Virus record (IMG/VR): IMGVR_UViG_3300037042_002543
Coordinates: 1-46,816 of that record
Direction: 5' to 3' (one strand)
Source: a virus
Length of the DNA: 46,816 nt
In this document: positions 9,654-17,856 of the stretch, piece by piece
How positions within the stretch are numbered: position 1 is the stretch's first letter
How the letters are laid out: the number at the start of each line of letters is the position of its first letter
The notes under the pieces: generated by a model
What the model was told of the DNA's origin: nothing
Databases searched by the model: none
Seen by the model: only the letters and a program-made list of their open reading frames with translations
Translations under genes and position numbers: made by a program

Positions 9654-11426
9654 TTAAGATTGATAAGTTATAGTAAATTCAACATAAGCGGCACTTCCCA
9701 AAATGGCAACATTTGAATTTGTAGTTGTTGTTCCAGAACTGTTATTTGCTTGAAAATATATTGAAGTATTACCTGTGTTGGAATAAGCACATAGTGCCAA
9801 AACACTTGTTGCTAGATTTGAAAAATAACGAACACAACCCACTGCATTTGTTCCAGATTGAACGGGTGTAAATGGATTACCTGAAATTATGGTAGCTGAA
9901 CCACCACCTAATGTAGTAATACCAAATGTTGCCCAAATAGTTACTAATCTACCTACCTTAATATAATATCCTGATTGGGCGGAATATGAGGTGCTACTAT
10001 TTGCAGGTGTCCAAGTCCCTTCTTCATAATCATCCAGCGTATTCGCATTAGCCGATGCGTTCTGAGTTGCGGGGAAGGTGATGCCGGTGCCTACAACAGG
10101 TACAGCAGAATCAAGTGCTAAGGAGTAGCCTTCTTTTGCTGTTATTTGCCGCTTTGCTCCAACGGATAGAACCACATACTCATCTGCCGTTCTAATGTCA
10201 AGCCCATCTGCATTTCCGTCAAACCCACCTACAATTACGTTATTCGATCCAGAGGTGACGTAGTATCCTGCGCCTGCTCCTGCAGCACTGCCAAATCCAA
10301 GAAAGGTATTACCTGAACCTGTAGAAAGAGAGTATCCCACCGTTGCACCAAACAGGCTGTTACCGTTACCTGTAGCGTCCTTGCCTGTGGCCGCACCAGT
10401 GAACGTATTAAAATTATTTCCACTGGTAAGCGAAGCGCCTGCTAAATACCCAATCATTGTCTGATAAGCACCGGTAGGATTTGCCGCCAGAGCACCTACA
10501 CCAACCACCGTATTTGTATCAACCGCCCCCGCGCCTTTGCCCACAGTCAATCCTTGAATCGTTCCCGCTCCCGTCGCACTCAGCGTAGTAAAGCTAGCAG
10601 GTAACGTACCGTTATTCAGCGTAGTTTGTGTAACCGCAGTGCCAGTTACGCCAGCAGCAGGTAGGCCAGTTGCGTTTGTCAGTGTGATTGAACTTGGCGT
10701 ACCGCCTGCACCGTTCAGGACTACTGGTGCGCCTGCGGAGCCTACTGCTACTGCTAGGGCTGTGGCTACTCCTGTGCCGGGGGTTACGCCTGCCCAAGTA
10801 GTCAGGTCAGCATCGTATGCCTGCACGGTAGTACCGATAGCTGCTGCTACAAGTGCAGTACCTGTAACGCCTGCCGGTGGGAGTCCTGTTGCATTTGTGA
10901 GCGTGCCTGAACTTGGAGTGCCTAACGCGCCACCATTAGCGACGAGGGCACCCGCAGAGCCTACATTTACGGCCAATGCGGTTGCGACCCCTGTACCGAG
11001 TCCTGTGATGGAGCCAACTGCCATTACGGAGGCCGCGACAACCACGAAATCAGAGCCGTTCCAAGCGATCAGCGCCTTGACTCCGGTGGCAATCGTGACC
11101 CCCGTTGTTGCAGCGCCTTTGACGACGATGGAGCCGGTACCCGCATTGATGACGATGTACGCCTTGGTGTGCGATGGTACGGTGATGTTCCGGGGTGTTG
11201 CCCCGTTGCTTGCTGTCCAGAGGATAACCGCGCTACGTGCTTGATTCGCTGCACCATCGGTTACTGACAGGGTTACGTCCGCATCGGCGGACAGTGTGGT
11301 TGTGCCTGCGATGGAGGAATCGAGAAGCTCCGTTACTCCCGTATTGACGGTGCTCCCCCACGTACCTGCAAGTTCGCCCGTAGTCGGAAGCGTGAGTCCG
11401 AGGTTGGTGGTATATGTACTCGCCAT
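9654..11426 (-). CDS. Tail-fibre-like receptor-binding protein
   Basis: 590 residues with AGGAG upstream. The N-terminal 50 residues (STYTTNLGLTLPTTGE, then GTWGSTVN) match a module I recall at the start of many environmental phage fibre proteins and presumably attach it to the virion. The middle is Gly/Ala/Thr-rich with repeated G-hydrophobic-ATAL and TNATGLP segments, typical of a fibrous shaft. Around residues 330-400 are Asn/Gly-rich turns (TGSGNTFLG, SGSNNVIVGG) like head-domain repeats of fibre proteins. A short DDYEEGTWTP motif precedes the C-terminal beta domain, which probably recognises the host. Trimeric assembly is inferred. Confidence 0.75.
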   Translation of the reverse strand: MASTYTTNLGLTLPTTGELAGTWGSTVNTGVTELLDSSIAGTTTLSADADVTLSVTDGAANQARSAVILWTASNGATPRNITVPSHTKAYIVINAGTGSIVVKGAATTGVTIATGVKALIAWNGSDFVVVAASVMAVGSITGLGTGVATALAVNVGSAGALVANGGALGTPSSGTLTNATGLPPAGVTGTALVAAAIGTTVQAYDADLTTWAGVTPGTGVATALAVAVGSAGAPVVLNGAGGTPSSITLTNATGLPAAGVTGTAVTQTTLNNGTLPASFTTLSATGAGTIQGLTVGKGAGAVDTNTVVGVGALAANPTGAYQTMIGYLAGASLTSGNNFNTFTGAATGKDATGNGNSLFGATVGYSLSTGSGNTFLGFGSAAGAGAGYYVTSGSNNVIVGGFDGNADGLDIRTADEYVVLSVGAKRQITAKEGYSLALDSAVPVVGTGITFPATQNASANANTLDDYEEGTWTPANSSTSYSAQSGYYIKVGRLVTIWATFGITTLGGGSATIISGNPFTPVQSGTNAVGCVRYFSNLATSVLALCAYSNTGNTSIYFQANNSSGTTTTNSNVAILGSAAYVEFTITYQS

Positions 11427-11435
11427 CTTTAACTC

Positions 11436-12200
11436 CTATGCAGCTATCTGCTGCCAATTTGCTGTTTGCTCGTCAATTATATTTGACCAACCCGGTGTTT
11501 GGCTATTGTTTATCAGCCCCCAGATCAGCGCTTCGCCTGTGTATCCGCGCCCTTGGACTCCGGTGACGTAGACATTGGCACCTGCAGTGACCGTTACATC
11601 GCCTATTACGCCTGTTCCTTGCGCTCCTGCTGCGATCACGTTACCGACCCCGGTAACTACAACATCCCCGATTGCACCAACGCCTTCGACGCCTGTAACG
11701 TCTACGTTGGCTTCCTGAATGACTACAACATCGCCTATAACCCCGGTGCCCTGAACGCCTACGGCGCTTACATTGCCAATCCCGGTGACTGTCACATCGC
11801 CAACTGCGCCGGTTCCTTCTACTCCTGTTGCAGCCACATCTGCGCCTGCGGTGGCTACTACATCCCCAACCGCTCCGGTTCCCTCAACTCCGGTGACGGT
11901 TACCTCGCTAACACCCGTGACTGTCACGTCCCCTGCTTCACCAGTCCCCGCAACGCCAACTGCAGTTACATCTACGGGTATTGAAGCAATAACATCGCCG
12001 ACTGCCCCGGTGCCCTGCACCCCATTGACAATGACATTCGCAGGGTTCACTGCGTAAACAGTTACGTCCCCGACTGCGCCTATAGCCTCTACCCCGGTAA
12101 CAATCACATCACTGGTAGGCTCGGCTCCCCAAGGGCCGTAACCCCATCCGTAACGGCCCCAACCTACTTGATCGACAAGATTGTTGAGGATGAAGATCAT
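11436..12200 (-). CDS. Beta-repeat fibre-like protein (nine 22-residue repeats)
   Basis: 254 residues. After an aromatic/Gly N-terminus (GWGRYGWGYGPWG) come nine tandem repeats, residues 31-230, each close to V-x-V-x-G-V-x-G-T-G-A-V-G-D-V plus a variable 5-7 residue tail. Regular hydrophobic spacing predicts a stacked beta structure, as in fibre shafts or beta-rolls. The C-terminus ends WSNIIDEQTANWQQIAA. Neighbours on both sides are virion proteins, so a virion decoration or fibre role is likely. Its receptor or partner cannot be told from sequence. Confidence 0.65.
   Translation of the reverse strand: MIFILNNLVDQVGWGRYGWGYGPWGAEPTSDVIVTGVEAIGAVGDVTVYAVNPANVIVNGVQGTGAVGDVIASIPVDVTAVGVAGTGEAGDVTVTGVSEVTVTGVEGTGAVGDVVATAGADVAATGVEGTGAVGDVTVTGIGNVSAVGVQGTGVIGDVVVIQEANVDVTGVEGVGAIGDVVVTGVGNVIAAGAQGTGVIGDVTVTAGANVYVTGVQGRGYTGEALIWGLINNSQTPGWSNIIDEQTANWQQIAA
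11511..12110 (-). repeat. Nine 66-bp coding repeats
   Basis: The repeats of the beta-repeat protein are 66 bp long at DNA level (first copy 72 bp). Copies are well diverged in DNA while the residues G-V-x-G-x-G and G-D-V persist in most, so the repeat is old and kept at the protein level rather than freshly amplified. Confidence 0.85.
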
Positions 12201-12208
12201 GGGTTGCC

Positions 12209-13555
12209 CTAAAGGTCCTCACTCCAATTTAGCGACGCACTGATGCTGGCAGACGCCGTTGCAAACCCGCTGACCGTTAAGATTTCGCCGGGGGAAAAGT
12301 ACAGGTCGAACGGAGCCAGATCGACAACCGAATTAGACTGCCCCGACACAGACAAATTGAAGATGTACGTACCGCCAGTGGCCGTTGTATGCACGGTATT
12401 TGCACTGGCGATTGAGTTGCCTGCAGTGATCGTCACACCGTTGTCCGCAGTTGTTCCGTTGATGGTAGCGTAGGTGGCCGTGCCGCCGAGTGTTGCGCCG
12501 ATACGCAGCCTGCAGACCGCAAGCAGATTTGCCGTGTTCGCGGTGACTGCAAAACTCAGGGAGTTCAGCCGCAGCATACCCTTGTTCTCTACACCGTTGT
12601 AGGTGGTAGCATTCCTCAGACTGAACAGGTTCGTTTCCGCAGTTATACCTGTCTTGTTGTTGTCAAAGGCCCACTTTGGATTGGCCGTAAACGAGCGCGA
12701 GCCGGACAGAAGGGCCGCGTACGACCCAGCGTAGCTGATTATGTTGGTGGTGTTCCCTGTATTCAACACCTGATCGAAATAGTTCAGGTTTGGGTTCGAC
12801 AACTGCGTTGTGGCAGTCGTATTCGGGTACTGAATCATGTGCGCCAAAAGCCAGCGCCCTATTGCCGGGTTCAGAACCCAGAATGTGATGACACCGTAGC
12901 CCAAGTAGGGGTAGCGAATCTGGTACACGTTGCCAAAAGCAGGGTTAATCGTGAACCCAGAAGCCCCTGTGCCATTACACTTGTCCCCGTTCCACGAACC
13001 CTGTGCTACCCACGTATCTGCGCCTGCATTTCTATGCAGGATACCGTAGTCCACTCCGTTGTAGCCGAAAAAGTACCCGTTGCTCGTGCTACCGAAGCCT
13101 GCTATCTGCTGCGAACTCGCTGCGCCCGCCGTGAACACCTTGGTGAACCGCCCCGTGACGCCTTGGCCGGCGCGGTACTTGGCTGACTTACGAGACATGA
13201 ATGTGGCTGCGCCCGTAGCGCCTGTGCCCGTCTGCAAGCGTAGCCGCGCCGCATTGGTGTCCGCAACCCCGGTGCCTACAACGGAAGTCACGCCTGTCTG
13301 GGTGTTGATCCCATAGACGAAGTCGCCCTGAATGAGCGGCGTGTTCTCGGAGGTAATCAAATCCCCGAAGGCTCCCACGGAAGCCCCACCCATCTCGACA
13401 ACCATCGGGTTGGTGCCGGATACATCGCCAAGGTCTTGCCCAGACGAACCCAGCGCCAGCTTCACGCGCTGGAACTGAACACCACCAATGTCTTCAGTGG
13501 CAATGGTAGAACCGCCGCCTACTGTTGGGGCGTTAAGAGTTACGTTGGAAGTCAC
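12209..13555 (-). CDS. Virion structural protein, unknown
   Basis: 448 residues from GTG 13555, with AGGGG a few bases before it. The first 60 residues (STIATEDIGGVQFQRVKLAL) recall a module often seen at the start of phage structural proteins of aquatic phages. The remainder is Thr/Ser/Asn-rich and beta-like, with regularly spaced aromatic residues, fitting a jelly-roll or lectin-like virion protein. It stands between a conserved small virion protein and the beta-repeat fibre. No catalytic motif is visible. Confidence 0.65.
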   Translation of the reverse strand: MTSNVTLNAPTVGGGSTIATEDIGGVQFQRVKLALGSSGQDLGDVSGTNPMVVEMGGASVGAFGDLITSENTPLIQGDFVYGINTQTGVTSVVGTGVADTNAARLRLQTGTGATGAATFMSRKSAKYRAGQGVTGRFTKVFTAGAASSQQIAGFGSTSNGYFFGYNGVDYGILHRNAGADTWVAQGSWNGDKCNGTGASGFTINPAFGNVYQIRYPYLGYGVITFWVLNPAIGRWLLAHMIQYPNTTATTQLSNPNLNYFDQVLNTGNTTNIISYAGSYAALLSGSRSFTANPKWAFDNNKTGITAETNLFSLRNATTYNGVENKGMLRLNSLSFAVTANTANLLAVCRLRIGATLGGTATYATINGTTADNGVTITAGNSIASANTVHTTATGGTYIFNLSVSGQSNSVVDLAPFDLYFSPGEILTVSGFATASASISASLNWSEDL

Positions 13556-13564
13556 GGGCTACCC

Positions 13565-13987
13565 CTATGCTATCCGAACCAAGGCCGTTGCCGCAGCCGC
13601 TGCTGGCATAATAACCGTGAAGGCCCCGGCAGTACTGATCTTGTCCGAGCCAAAGTCCAGAACCGCAATAGCTTTGTCTGACTTGCTGGAGTTGTAAATC
13701 AACGCGCCCCGAGCAGTAATTGTTGCCGCAGGCCACGTGGCGTCAGCGAAGTCACAGATACCTGTGGTTCCGTCGAGCGTGATTACCGGGCTGGTAAGCT
13801 GAATCCCGCCTGCCGTGTAGCCGCCTGCGGTGGCGACTTCATTTGTCGCTGTGTATGCCGTTGTTGCCGCCCCGAGAGTAGCGGAGCTTGTGTACAGCGC
13901 GATCATAATCACATCCGTATCGAGGTCGTGGATGCCACCGAGGATTTCTGGTTTAAAACTGCTGCACATTGCTTGCGAGATTGCCAT
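13565..13987 (-). CDS. Conserved small virion protein
   Basis: 140 residues beginning MAISQAMCSSFKPEILGG, with GGAGAA upstream. The motif order (DLDTDVIMIALYTSSATLG, then a GYTAGG turn, then a TWPAATI strand) is one I recall from many phage structural clusters. It is predicted to be small and beta-rich, suited to a decoration or neck protein. Position after the connector genes supports a virion role; the exact site is unknown. Confidence 0.68.
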   Translation of the reverse strand: MAISQAMCSSFKPEILGGIHDLDTDVIMIALYTSSATLGAATTAYTATNEVATAGGYTAGGIQLTSPVITLDGTTGICDFADATWPAATITARGALIYNSSKSDKAIAVLDFGSDKISTAGAFTVIMPAAAAATALVRIA

Positions 13988-14002
13988 GAGAGATTCTCCT
14001 AA

Positions 14003-14659
14003 TTAACTAACTGATACTCTTACTTGCCCGTCACGGTACGCGTCCATACGTTGTTTACCGTCCCCAAGATTCTTGAGCAATGAGATAGACTGTACGTACC
14101 TGTCTTGGTACAACTTCACTAGATCCGCTTCACCCTTCATATAGGTAATTGCTTCAACCATTACCCCGTTAAAAAGCGCGGAGTCGAAGTTATCTCCAAG
14201 CCATGTAGTATGCGATGCTGTATCCACGATTGACTCTGGATAGTAGTAGTAGTGAAGCTCTGCTACATAGGATGCATCAGGCGTGGGCCCCAGAATAAAC
14301 GATAGCTCATTTGCGTTATCTGATCTCGGTCCAAAAATGGCGTAGTGTTTTGGGACCCCGGTACTGGTTGGGTTTGGGTACGCATCCCGGATAAAGTTCA
14401 CATCCTTGTTCAGCAGGTATACGTAGTCCCCATTGGTCTTGGCTATTGCCAAGGAATACGTAGACAAAAAGTCATCTGGGGCCGCTAGATACTTATTACC
14501 AGTAGATAGCGTGCCAGACACGTTCTTCCGTAGGTTGGCAAGCTGTACTGAGTTGTATATACGTTGCTCAGCCTGACGGATCATGGTATTCATGTCCGCT
14601 ACGGGGAACGTATTTTCGCAGTAGTCGGATACTGCGGTTACAAGCTCGGTATAGTTCAT
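14003..14659 (-). CDS. Head-tail connector/adaptor-like protein
   Basis: 218 residues. The N-terminal half is helical (YTELVTAVSDYCENTF, then MIRQAEQRIYNSVQL), followed by a mixed beta part with ELHYYYYP and a C-terminal helical region (ALFNGVMVEAITYMKGEADL). This arrangement fits adaptor proteins that stack below the portal in podoviruses (P22 gp4 or T7 gp11 type). Its ATG overlaps the stop of the preceding small gene (ATGA). Assignment is by layout and position. Confidence 0.68.
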   Translation of the reverse strand: MNYTELVTAVSDYCENTFPVADMNTMIRQAEQRIYNSVQLANLRKNVSGTLSTGNKYLAAPDDFLSTYSLAIAKTNGDYVYLLNKDVNFIRDAYPNPTSTGVPKHYAIFGPRSDNANELSFILGPTPDASYVAELHYYYYPESIVDTASHTTWLGDNFDSALFNGVMVEAITYMKGEADLVKLYQDRYVQSISLLKNLGDGKQRMDAYRDGQVRVSVS

Positions 14660-14862
14660 GCCATCGGGCCTCTTGCCATAACCCCACGTTCAGCAGCACC
14701 AGTACCGCGAATCTTGATACCAGAAGTCTTTGTCCCCCCCGGGGTACTAATACCCACACCATCCATCGGAGTCCAATCAGGGTTGTTCATCTTCTTGGCA
14801 GTGCGTTTCCCGGCGGTTGCTACTGGGGCCGACTGGGGCTGTTTATATGTACTGGTGACCAT
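14656..14862 (-). CDS. Small basic protein ending in RG-rich motif
   Basis: 68 residues, rich in Lys, Thr and Gly. The C-terminus GIKIRGTGAAERGVMARGPMA is a motif I recall as conserved at this place in aquatic podoviruses. Start and stop both overlap neighbouring genes (TAATG and ATGA), supporting real translation. It belongs with the other tiny basic proteins between the capsid and connector genes. A DNA- or capsid-binding role is possible but unproven. Confidence 0.72.
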   Translation of the reverse strand: MVTSTYKQPQSAPVATAGKRTAKKMNNPDWTPMDGVGISTPGGTKTSGIKIRGTGAAERGVMARGPMA

Positions 14863-14996
14863 TACTTGCTCCGTTTCTGGTTTGCAACCTTAGCCAAGCC
14901 ACGACCCAGCTTCAGCATATCTTCGTTCGTCTTGCCGCCACCGCTACCGGGCTTCTGCTTCTGCACCGGAACTGTCTTGTCTTTCGTAGCCATCAT
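14862..14996 (-). CDS. 44-residue Lys-rich small protein
   Basis: A short gene with AGGAG just before tandem ATGs at 14996 and 14993; the TAA at 14862-14864 overlaps the next ATG. The product begins MMATKDKTVPVQKQKPGSGG and continues with a helical KTNEDMLKLGRGLAKVANQK tail. It carries about a dozen Lys/Arg and two acidic residues, so it is strongly basic. It fills an otherwise empty gap in a tightly packed operon. Function is unknown. Confidence 0.65.
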   Translation of the reverse strand: MMATKDKTVPVQKQKPGSGGGKTNEDMLKLGRGLAKVANQKRSK

Positions 14997-15002
14997 TTTC
15001 TC

Positions 15003-15392
15003 CTAAGAAACCACAACTGTGACTGTACCTACTTGTCCCTGCATTAGCAAGGAATCTGGAGTGGTTGGCGTAAGGGCTGTGTTGTTCCCACCAACCGGGT
15101 TCCAGTTCCACTCAATTACCCGCGAGCCCTCCGAAGGGTTACCAAGTACGTTAATCCCGGAAACGTAATACGTCGGGTCCCGGCGTGGGTTCCTGACAGC
15201 CTGCGGGTCATCAACCGGATACATCCCTAACTGCAACTGCGGATGATCAGGATCCCAGCACTCTGGGCAGACCAACAGGTTGTACTGCTTGGTCTTGATA
15301 ACCTCTGTTTTTAGCTGTTTTAACTTAAAACGCTGCCCACACCTATCGCACTCGGCAATCGAGTTCTTGCCGGATGCGAATCTGTTACCCAT
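15003..15392 (-). CDS. Zinc-ribbon protein of the connector region
   Basis: 129 residues with two zinc-binding pairs: Cys15/Cys18 (ECDRCGQ) and Cys42/Cys45 (VCPECW), followed by a conserved-looking DPDHPQLQ and a Pro/Thr-rich C-terminal part. I recall this family as a fixed member of podovirus connector clusters. TAATG overlap ties its start to the stop of the connector gene. Likely a small virion or assembly protein; DNA binding cannot be excluded. Confidence 0.7.
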   Translation of the reverse strand: MGNRFASGKNSIAECDRCGQRFKLKQLKTEVIKTKQYNLLVCPECWDPDHPQLQLGMYPVDDPQAVRNPRRDPTYYVSGINVLGNPSEGSRVIEWNWNPVGGNNTALTPTTPDSLLMQGQVGTVTVVVS

Positions 15393-16321
15393 TACGTCCC
15401 GCCACCTATAAATGACTGCCGAGGGACAAACCTAATTGATGCCTTCTCTCGATCCTCGCCCGCAGCCATATCAAACTGTTCCTCGTACACCATCTTCAAC
15501 ATATCCAAACGAGGCTGCAATTCTGGCACCTTCATTGCAATATAGTACGCTAAGCCAGCGATAACCGCAGGTAGGAAGCGAAAATTCATATCTGCTGTCT
15601 CTACCCCCGCGCCCGCATCCTGAACCCGGCGTAGCCTCCAGTAGACGAACGTATAAGTAGTGACGTTGTCTGGTGTCGGCCATACAGTAATAGCCGGTAG
15701 TTGGGGTACATACACCGCCGTCAGGTCCGTATGAGTCGCGGCTGCAGTATTGTTCTGGGCCCTGAAACAACTCGTGAGCGTGTTACCTGAGACAAACCCG
15801 TAGTAGATAACTTCACTATCCAACTTTATATAACCCGACGCCGCTAACCCGGCAGTGGAGTCAAGCGGGACTGTGGTAGCAGAATCAGAGAGCGCCCCAC
15901 TGAGCCGCAATGAAGTTGAGTTTGTTTGCCCTGACATACGCTGAACCATTACTTGGATGGGTCGCGCTGGCTGTAGCTTGTTTGGGATCGTAGCGTAGGT
16001 GGGCATACTAATCCGGGTGATACTTAGATCCGCCTGCGTCGAAGCAGTGCCCTGTCCTGTCCGAATTACATGTTCCAGCAAATCAATAGTGTCTACGGGT
16101 AACGGATAGGTATTGAGGCCCGCAGTCAGTGGGAATGAGCCCTGCTCGATAGTCCACATGTTGATACCACGATTCTGCCATTCAATGGTCATCAAATTCA
16201 TGGACCGCCGCGCCGTTCGGAGGTCATAGCCCGAACGCATCTCCCGGCCCGCACGCTCCCACGCTTCCTCGGCAATCTCCGTGAAGTCTAGGTCAAACGC
16301 GGTTGTGCCAGATGTGGTCAA
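15392..16321 (-). CDS. Tail accessory/connector protein (gp4-like)
   Basis: 309 residues from a TTG start at 16321 whose TTGA overlaps the preceding stop; the family, as I recall it, begins with the same residues (MTTSGTTAFDLDF), which supports this rare start. The N-terminal helical region contains EEAWERAGREMRSGYDLRTA and RRSMNLMTIEWQNRG, and the C-terminal part YEEQFDMAAGEDRE. Such proteins attach below the portal and close the head in podoviruses. A beta-rich insertion (about residues 130-215) has an NTLTSCFRAQ turn. Confidence 0.72.
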   Translation of the reverse strand: MTTSGTTAFDLDFTEIAEEAWERAGREMRSGYDLRTARRSMNLMTIEWQNRGINMWTIEQGSFPLTAGLNTYPLPVDTIDLLEHVIRTGQGTASTQADLSITRISMPTYATIPNKLQPARPIQVMVQRMSGQTNSTSLRLSGALSDSATTVPLDSTAGLAASGYIKLDSEVIYYGFVSGNTLTSCFRAQNNTAAATHTDLTAVYVPQLPAITVWPTPDNVTTYTFVYWRLRRVQDAGAGVETADMNFRFLPAVIAGLAYYIAMKVPELQPRLDMLKMVYEEQFDMAAGEDREKASIRFVPRQSFIGGGT

Positions 16322-16488
16322 TATAGATTCCCCTTGCGTGCAGCGGAAACAGCTTTCTTTGGCCTCTTTTTGGCACTACCACCTCTAGCATACATAGCCA
16401 CGTCATTCGGGTTATCTTTACGGACAATTTTCTTTGCCCCCGGCATTTTGCTCGGGGCTATGTCGCCCATACCCCGGCTCGGCATCAT
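16318..16488 (-). CDS. 56-residue basic protein of the RG-rich micro-cluster
   Basis: ATG 16488 overlaps the stop of the upstream small gene (ATGATG) and is preferred to a longer upstream start. The product begins MMPSRGMGDIAPSKMPGAKK and contains MYARGGSAKKRPKK: about a quarter of its residues are Lys or Arg. It ends against the TTG start of the connector gene (TTGA overlap), so both ends are coupled. Function unknown; possibly a DNA-condensing or minor virion protein. Confidence 0.68.
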   Translation of the reverse strand: MMPSRGMGDIAPSKMPGAKKIVRKDNPNDVAMYARGGSAKKRPKKAVSAARKGNLY

Positions 16489-16676
16489 ACGATCTTCGCA
16501 GCCCGTGCGCCCCGTGCTTGGCCCCATCCTTTGACCTTGCCACCTTTAGCTAACTTCTTTGGGGCCGAAGCAGCAGACGCAGGGGCTGCTGGAGTCTTAG
16601 CCGCCGCGTTGTATGCCTTCTCCGCTTTGGGGGCGTCACGAAGATCCTTAATCTCTTGGGCAGTTGGTTGCGTCAT
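16485..16676 (-). CDS. 63-residue Ala/Lys-rich small protein
   Basis: N-terminal half is an amphipathic helix (TAQEIKDLRDAPKAEKAYNA), the middle Ala/Pro-rich, and the C-terminus basic and Gly-rich (KLAKGGKVKGWGQARGARAA) ending KIV followed by TGA in an ATGA overlap. The same KIV ending and junction occur in the next gene upstream, suggesting duplication. Function unknown. Confidence 0.68.
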   Translation of the reverse strand: MTQPTAQEIKDLRDAPKAEKAYNAAAKTPAAPASAASAPKKLAKGGKVKGWGQARGARAAKIV

Positions 16677-16855
16677 ACAATTTTCCCCCGAGTTTTTCCA
16701 CGGATTTCAATACCGCCGCCCCGGGCCATCTTCTTGACCTTGCCACCGCATTTCATTGCAGCAGCTTCAGCAGCTTCTTCCTTAACGTACTTCTGCGGAA
16801 CGCCAGCCTTTTTCATGGCCGCAACGTGCTTCAGTTCTTCGGCTTTGGAGACCAT
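16673..16855 (-). CDS. 60-residue small protein with RGGGIE-RGKT motif
   Basis: The N-terminal helical part has Lys/Ala repeats (AEELKHVAAMKKAGVPQKYV), the C-terminus is MARGGGIEIRGKTRGKIV. A GGGAGG ribosome-binding site lies inside the end of the upstream gene, which stops directly before this ATG. The C-terminal motif is shared with the neighbour at 16856-17053. Function unknown; the paired motif suggests a common binding partner. Confidence 0.7.
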   Translation of the reverse strand: MVSKAEELKHVAAMKKAGVPQKYVKEEAAEAAAMKCGGKVKKMARGGGIEIRGKTRGKIV

Positions 16856-17053
16856 CTAGCACCTCCCGCCTTTCTTCATAGTAATCATCGTGCCCTTGGT
16901 CTTCCCACGGGACTCGATGCCACCACCACGGGCGAACTTCTGGGTTTTGTCAAAGGCTTCCTCTTTCTTGGAGCCTTCTTTGCCGCCCTTGCCTTCTTTG
17001 TCCGCTTTGGACTTCTCGAATTTTGCGAAGGGGTTTACGCCTTTTGTAGCCAT
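16856..17053 (-). CDS. 65-residue small protein with RGGGIE-RGKT motif
   Basis: Begins MATKGVNPFAKFEKSKADK, highly charged in the middle, and ends FARGGGIESRGKTKGTMITM plus KKGGRC. AGGAG is well placed before ATG 17053. It shares the RGGGIE-x-RGKT segment with the next gene downstream. First of the chain of four tiny basic genes that leads into the connector genes. Function unknown. Confidence 0.7.
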   Translation of the reverse strand: MATKGVNPFAKFEKSKADKEGKGGKEGSKKEEAFDKTQKFARGGGIESRGKTKGTMITMKKGGRC

Positions 17054-17065
17054 GATTTTCTCCTG

Positions 17066-17815
17066 TTAAATTGCTTGACCGTTATTTGCAATCAGTACGC
17101 CAATGGCTAGGATAGCAATACCCAGCCCTGCGCCGCTGGACTTGCACTGCCACTGGACATCCGTTTTCTCCGCATACCCAATAGGGTAGGGGCGGGTAAC
17201 ACTAAAATCATTCAAAAACGGGATCGTCAGCGTAACATTGGCAACACCTGTGGAGCTAGTGAGCAGCGCCCTGAAAGTTGCGTACACCCCGGACGTAACA
17301 GAGGTAGATGAAAACCCGTTAAATTGTGTCCAGAACGCTGTGTATCCTGCAGGCACCGTGTAGATCGACATATTGGTGCGCCCACTACCGATAGTGATTT
17401 GCGCGTATGTAGTTCCGCCAGCGTTTTTGACGTACACCGTGCCAACTGCAGCGCCTGCCGTTGTAACAACGCTGTTGATGCGCCAGTATGTGTTTGCAGT
17501 TGTCACAGCATCAGTGCCGGTCAGCGTAACCAACTCACTGATACGGGCGTAGTTTGCGTCCAAGCCGCTGATAAGGATCGTTACCGCCGTGTCCGAAGCG
17601 GAACTGCTTGTCACCAGCATGGTTGAAGCAACTGTGGGGAATGCGTATGCGCTGTTGTTTTCCCAAGCGGCGATGAAGCCTGTATTGGGCGTTGCAGATG
17701 AGTAGCCAAAAACATTGACCACTTCATGCCCGGTAATCTGCCCCCGTGCAACCTGTAGCTCAAACGGTTCAATCGTCCCCATGCGGGAGATTGACGATAC
17801 GACTGAAGTAACCAT
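17066..17815 (-). CDS. Virion structural protein, unknown
   Basis: 249 residues with TAGGAG before ATG 17815. The N-terminus (SSISRMGTIEPFELQVARGQ) is followed by a Thr/Ala/Val-rich beta domain and a Gly-rich hydrophobic C-terminal stretch (GAGLGIAILAIGVLI). It resembles environmental phage proteins encoded between capsid and connector genes. A capsid decoration or head-fibre role is plausible. A hairpin terminator separates it from the gene upstream. Confidence 0.62.
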   Translation of the reverse strand: MVTSVVSSISRMGTIEPFELQVARGQITGHEVVNVFGYSSATPNTGFIAAWENNSAYAFPTVASTMLVTSSSASDTAVTILISGLDANYARISELVTLTGTDAVTTANTYWRINSVVTTAGAAVGTVYVKNAGGTTYAQITIGSGRTNMSIYTVPAGYTAFWTQFNGFSSTSVTSGVYATFRALLTSSTGVANVTLTIPFLNDFSVTRPYPIGYAEKTDVQWQCKSSGAGLGIAILAIGVLIANNGQAI

Positions 17816-17825
17816 AAAAGTCTCC

Positions 17826-17848
17826 TAAAAAGATGGGGCCGAAGCCCC
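17826..17848 (-). terminator. Hairpin terminator between virion genes
   Basis: On the minus strand GGGGC-TTCG-GCCCC is followed by ATCTTTTT. It lies just after the 162-residue virion gene and before the next ribosome-binding site, so it could lower downstream expression of the connector genes compared with capsid genes. Confidence 0.65.
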
Positions 17849-17856
17849 GGAGCGTA

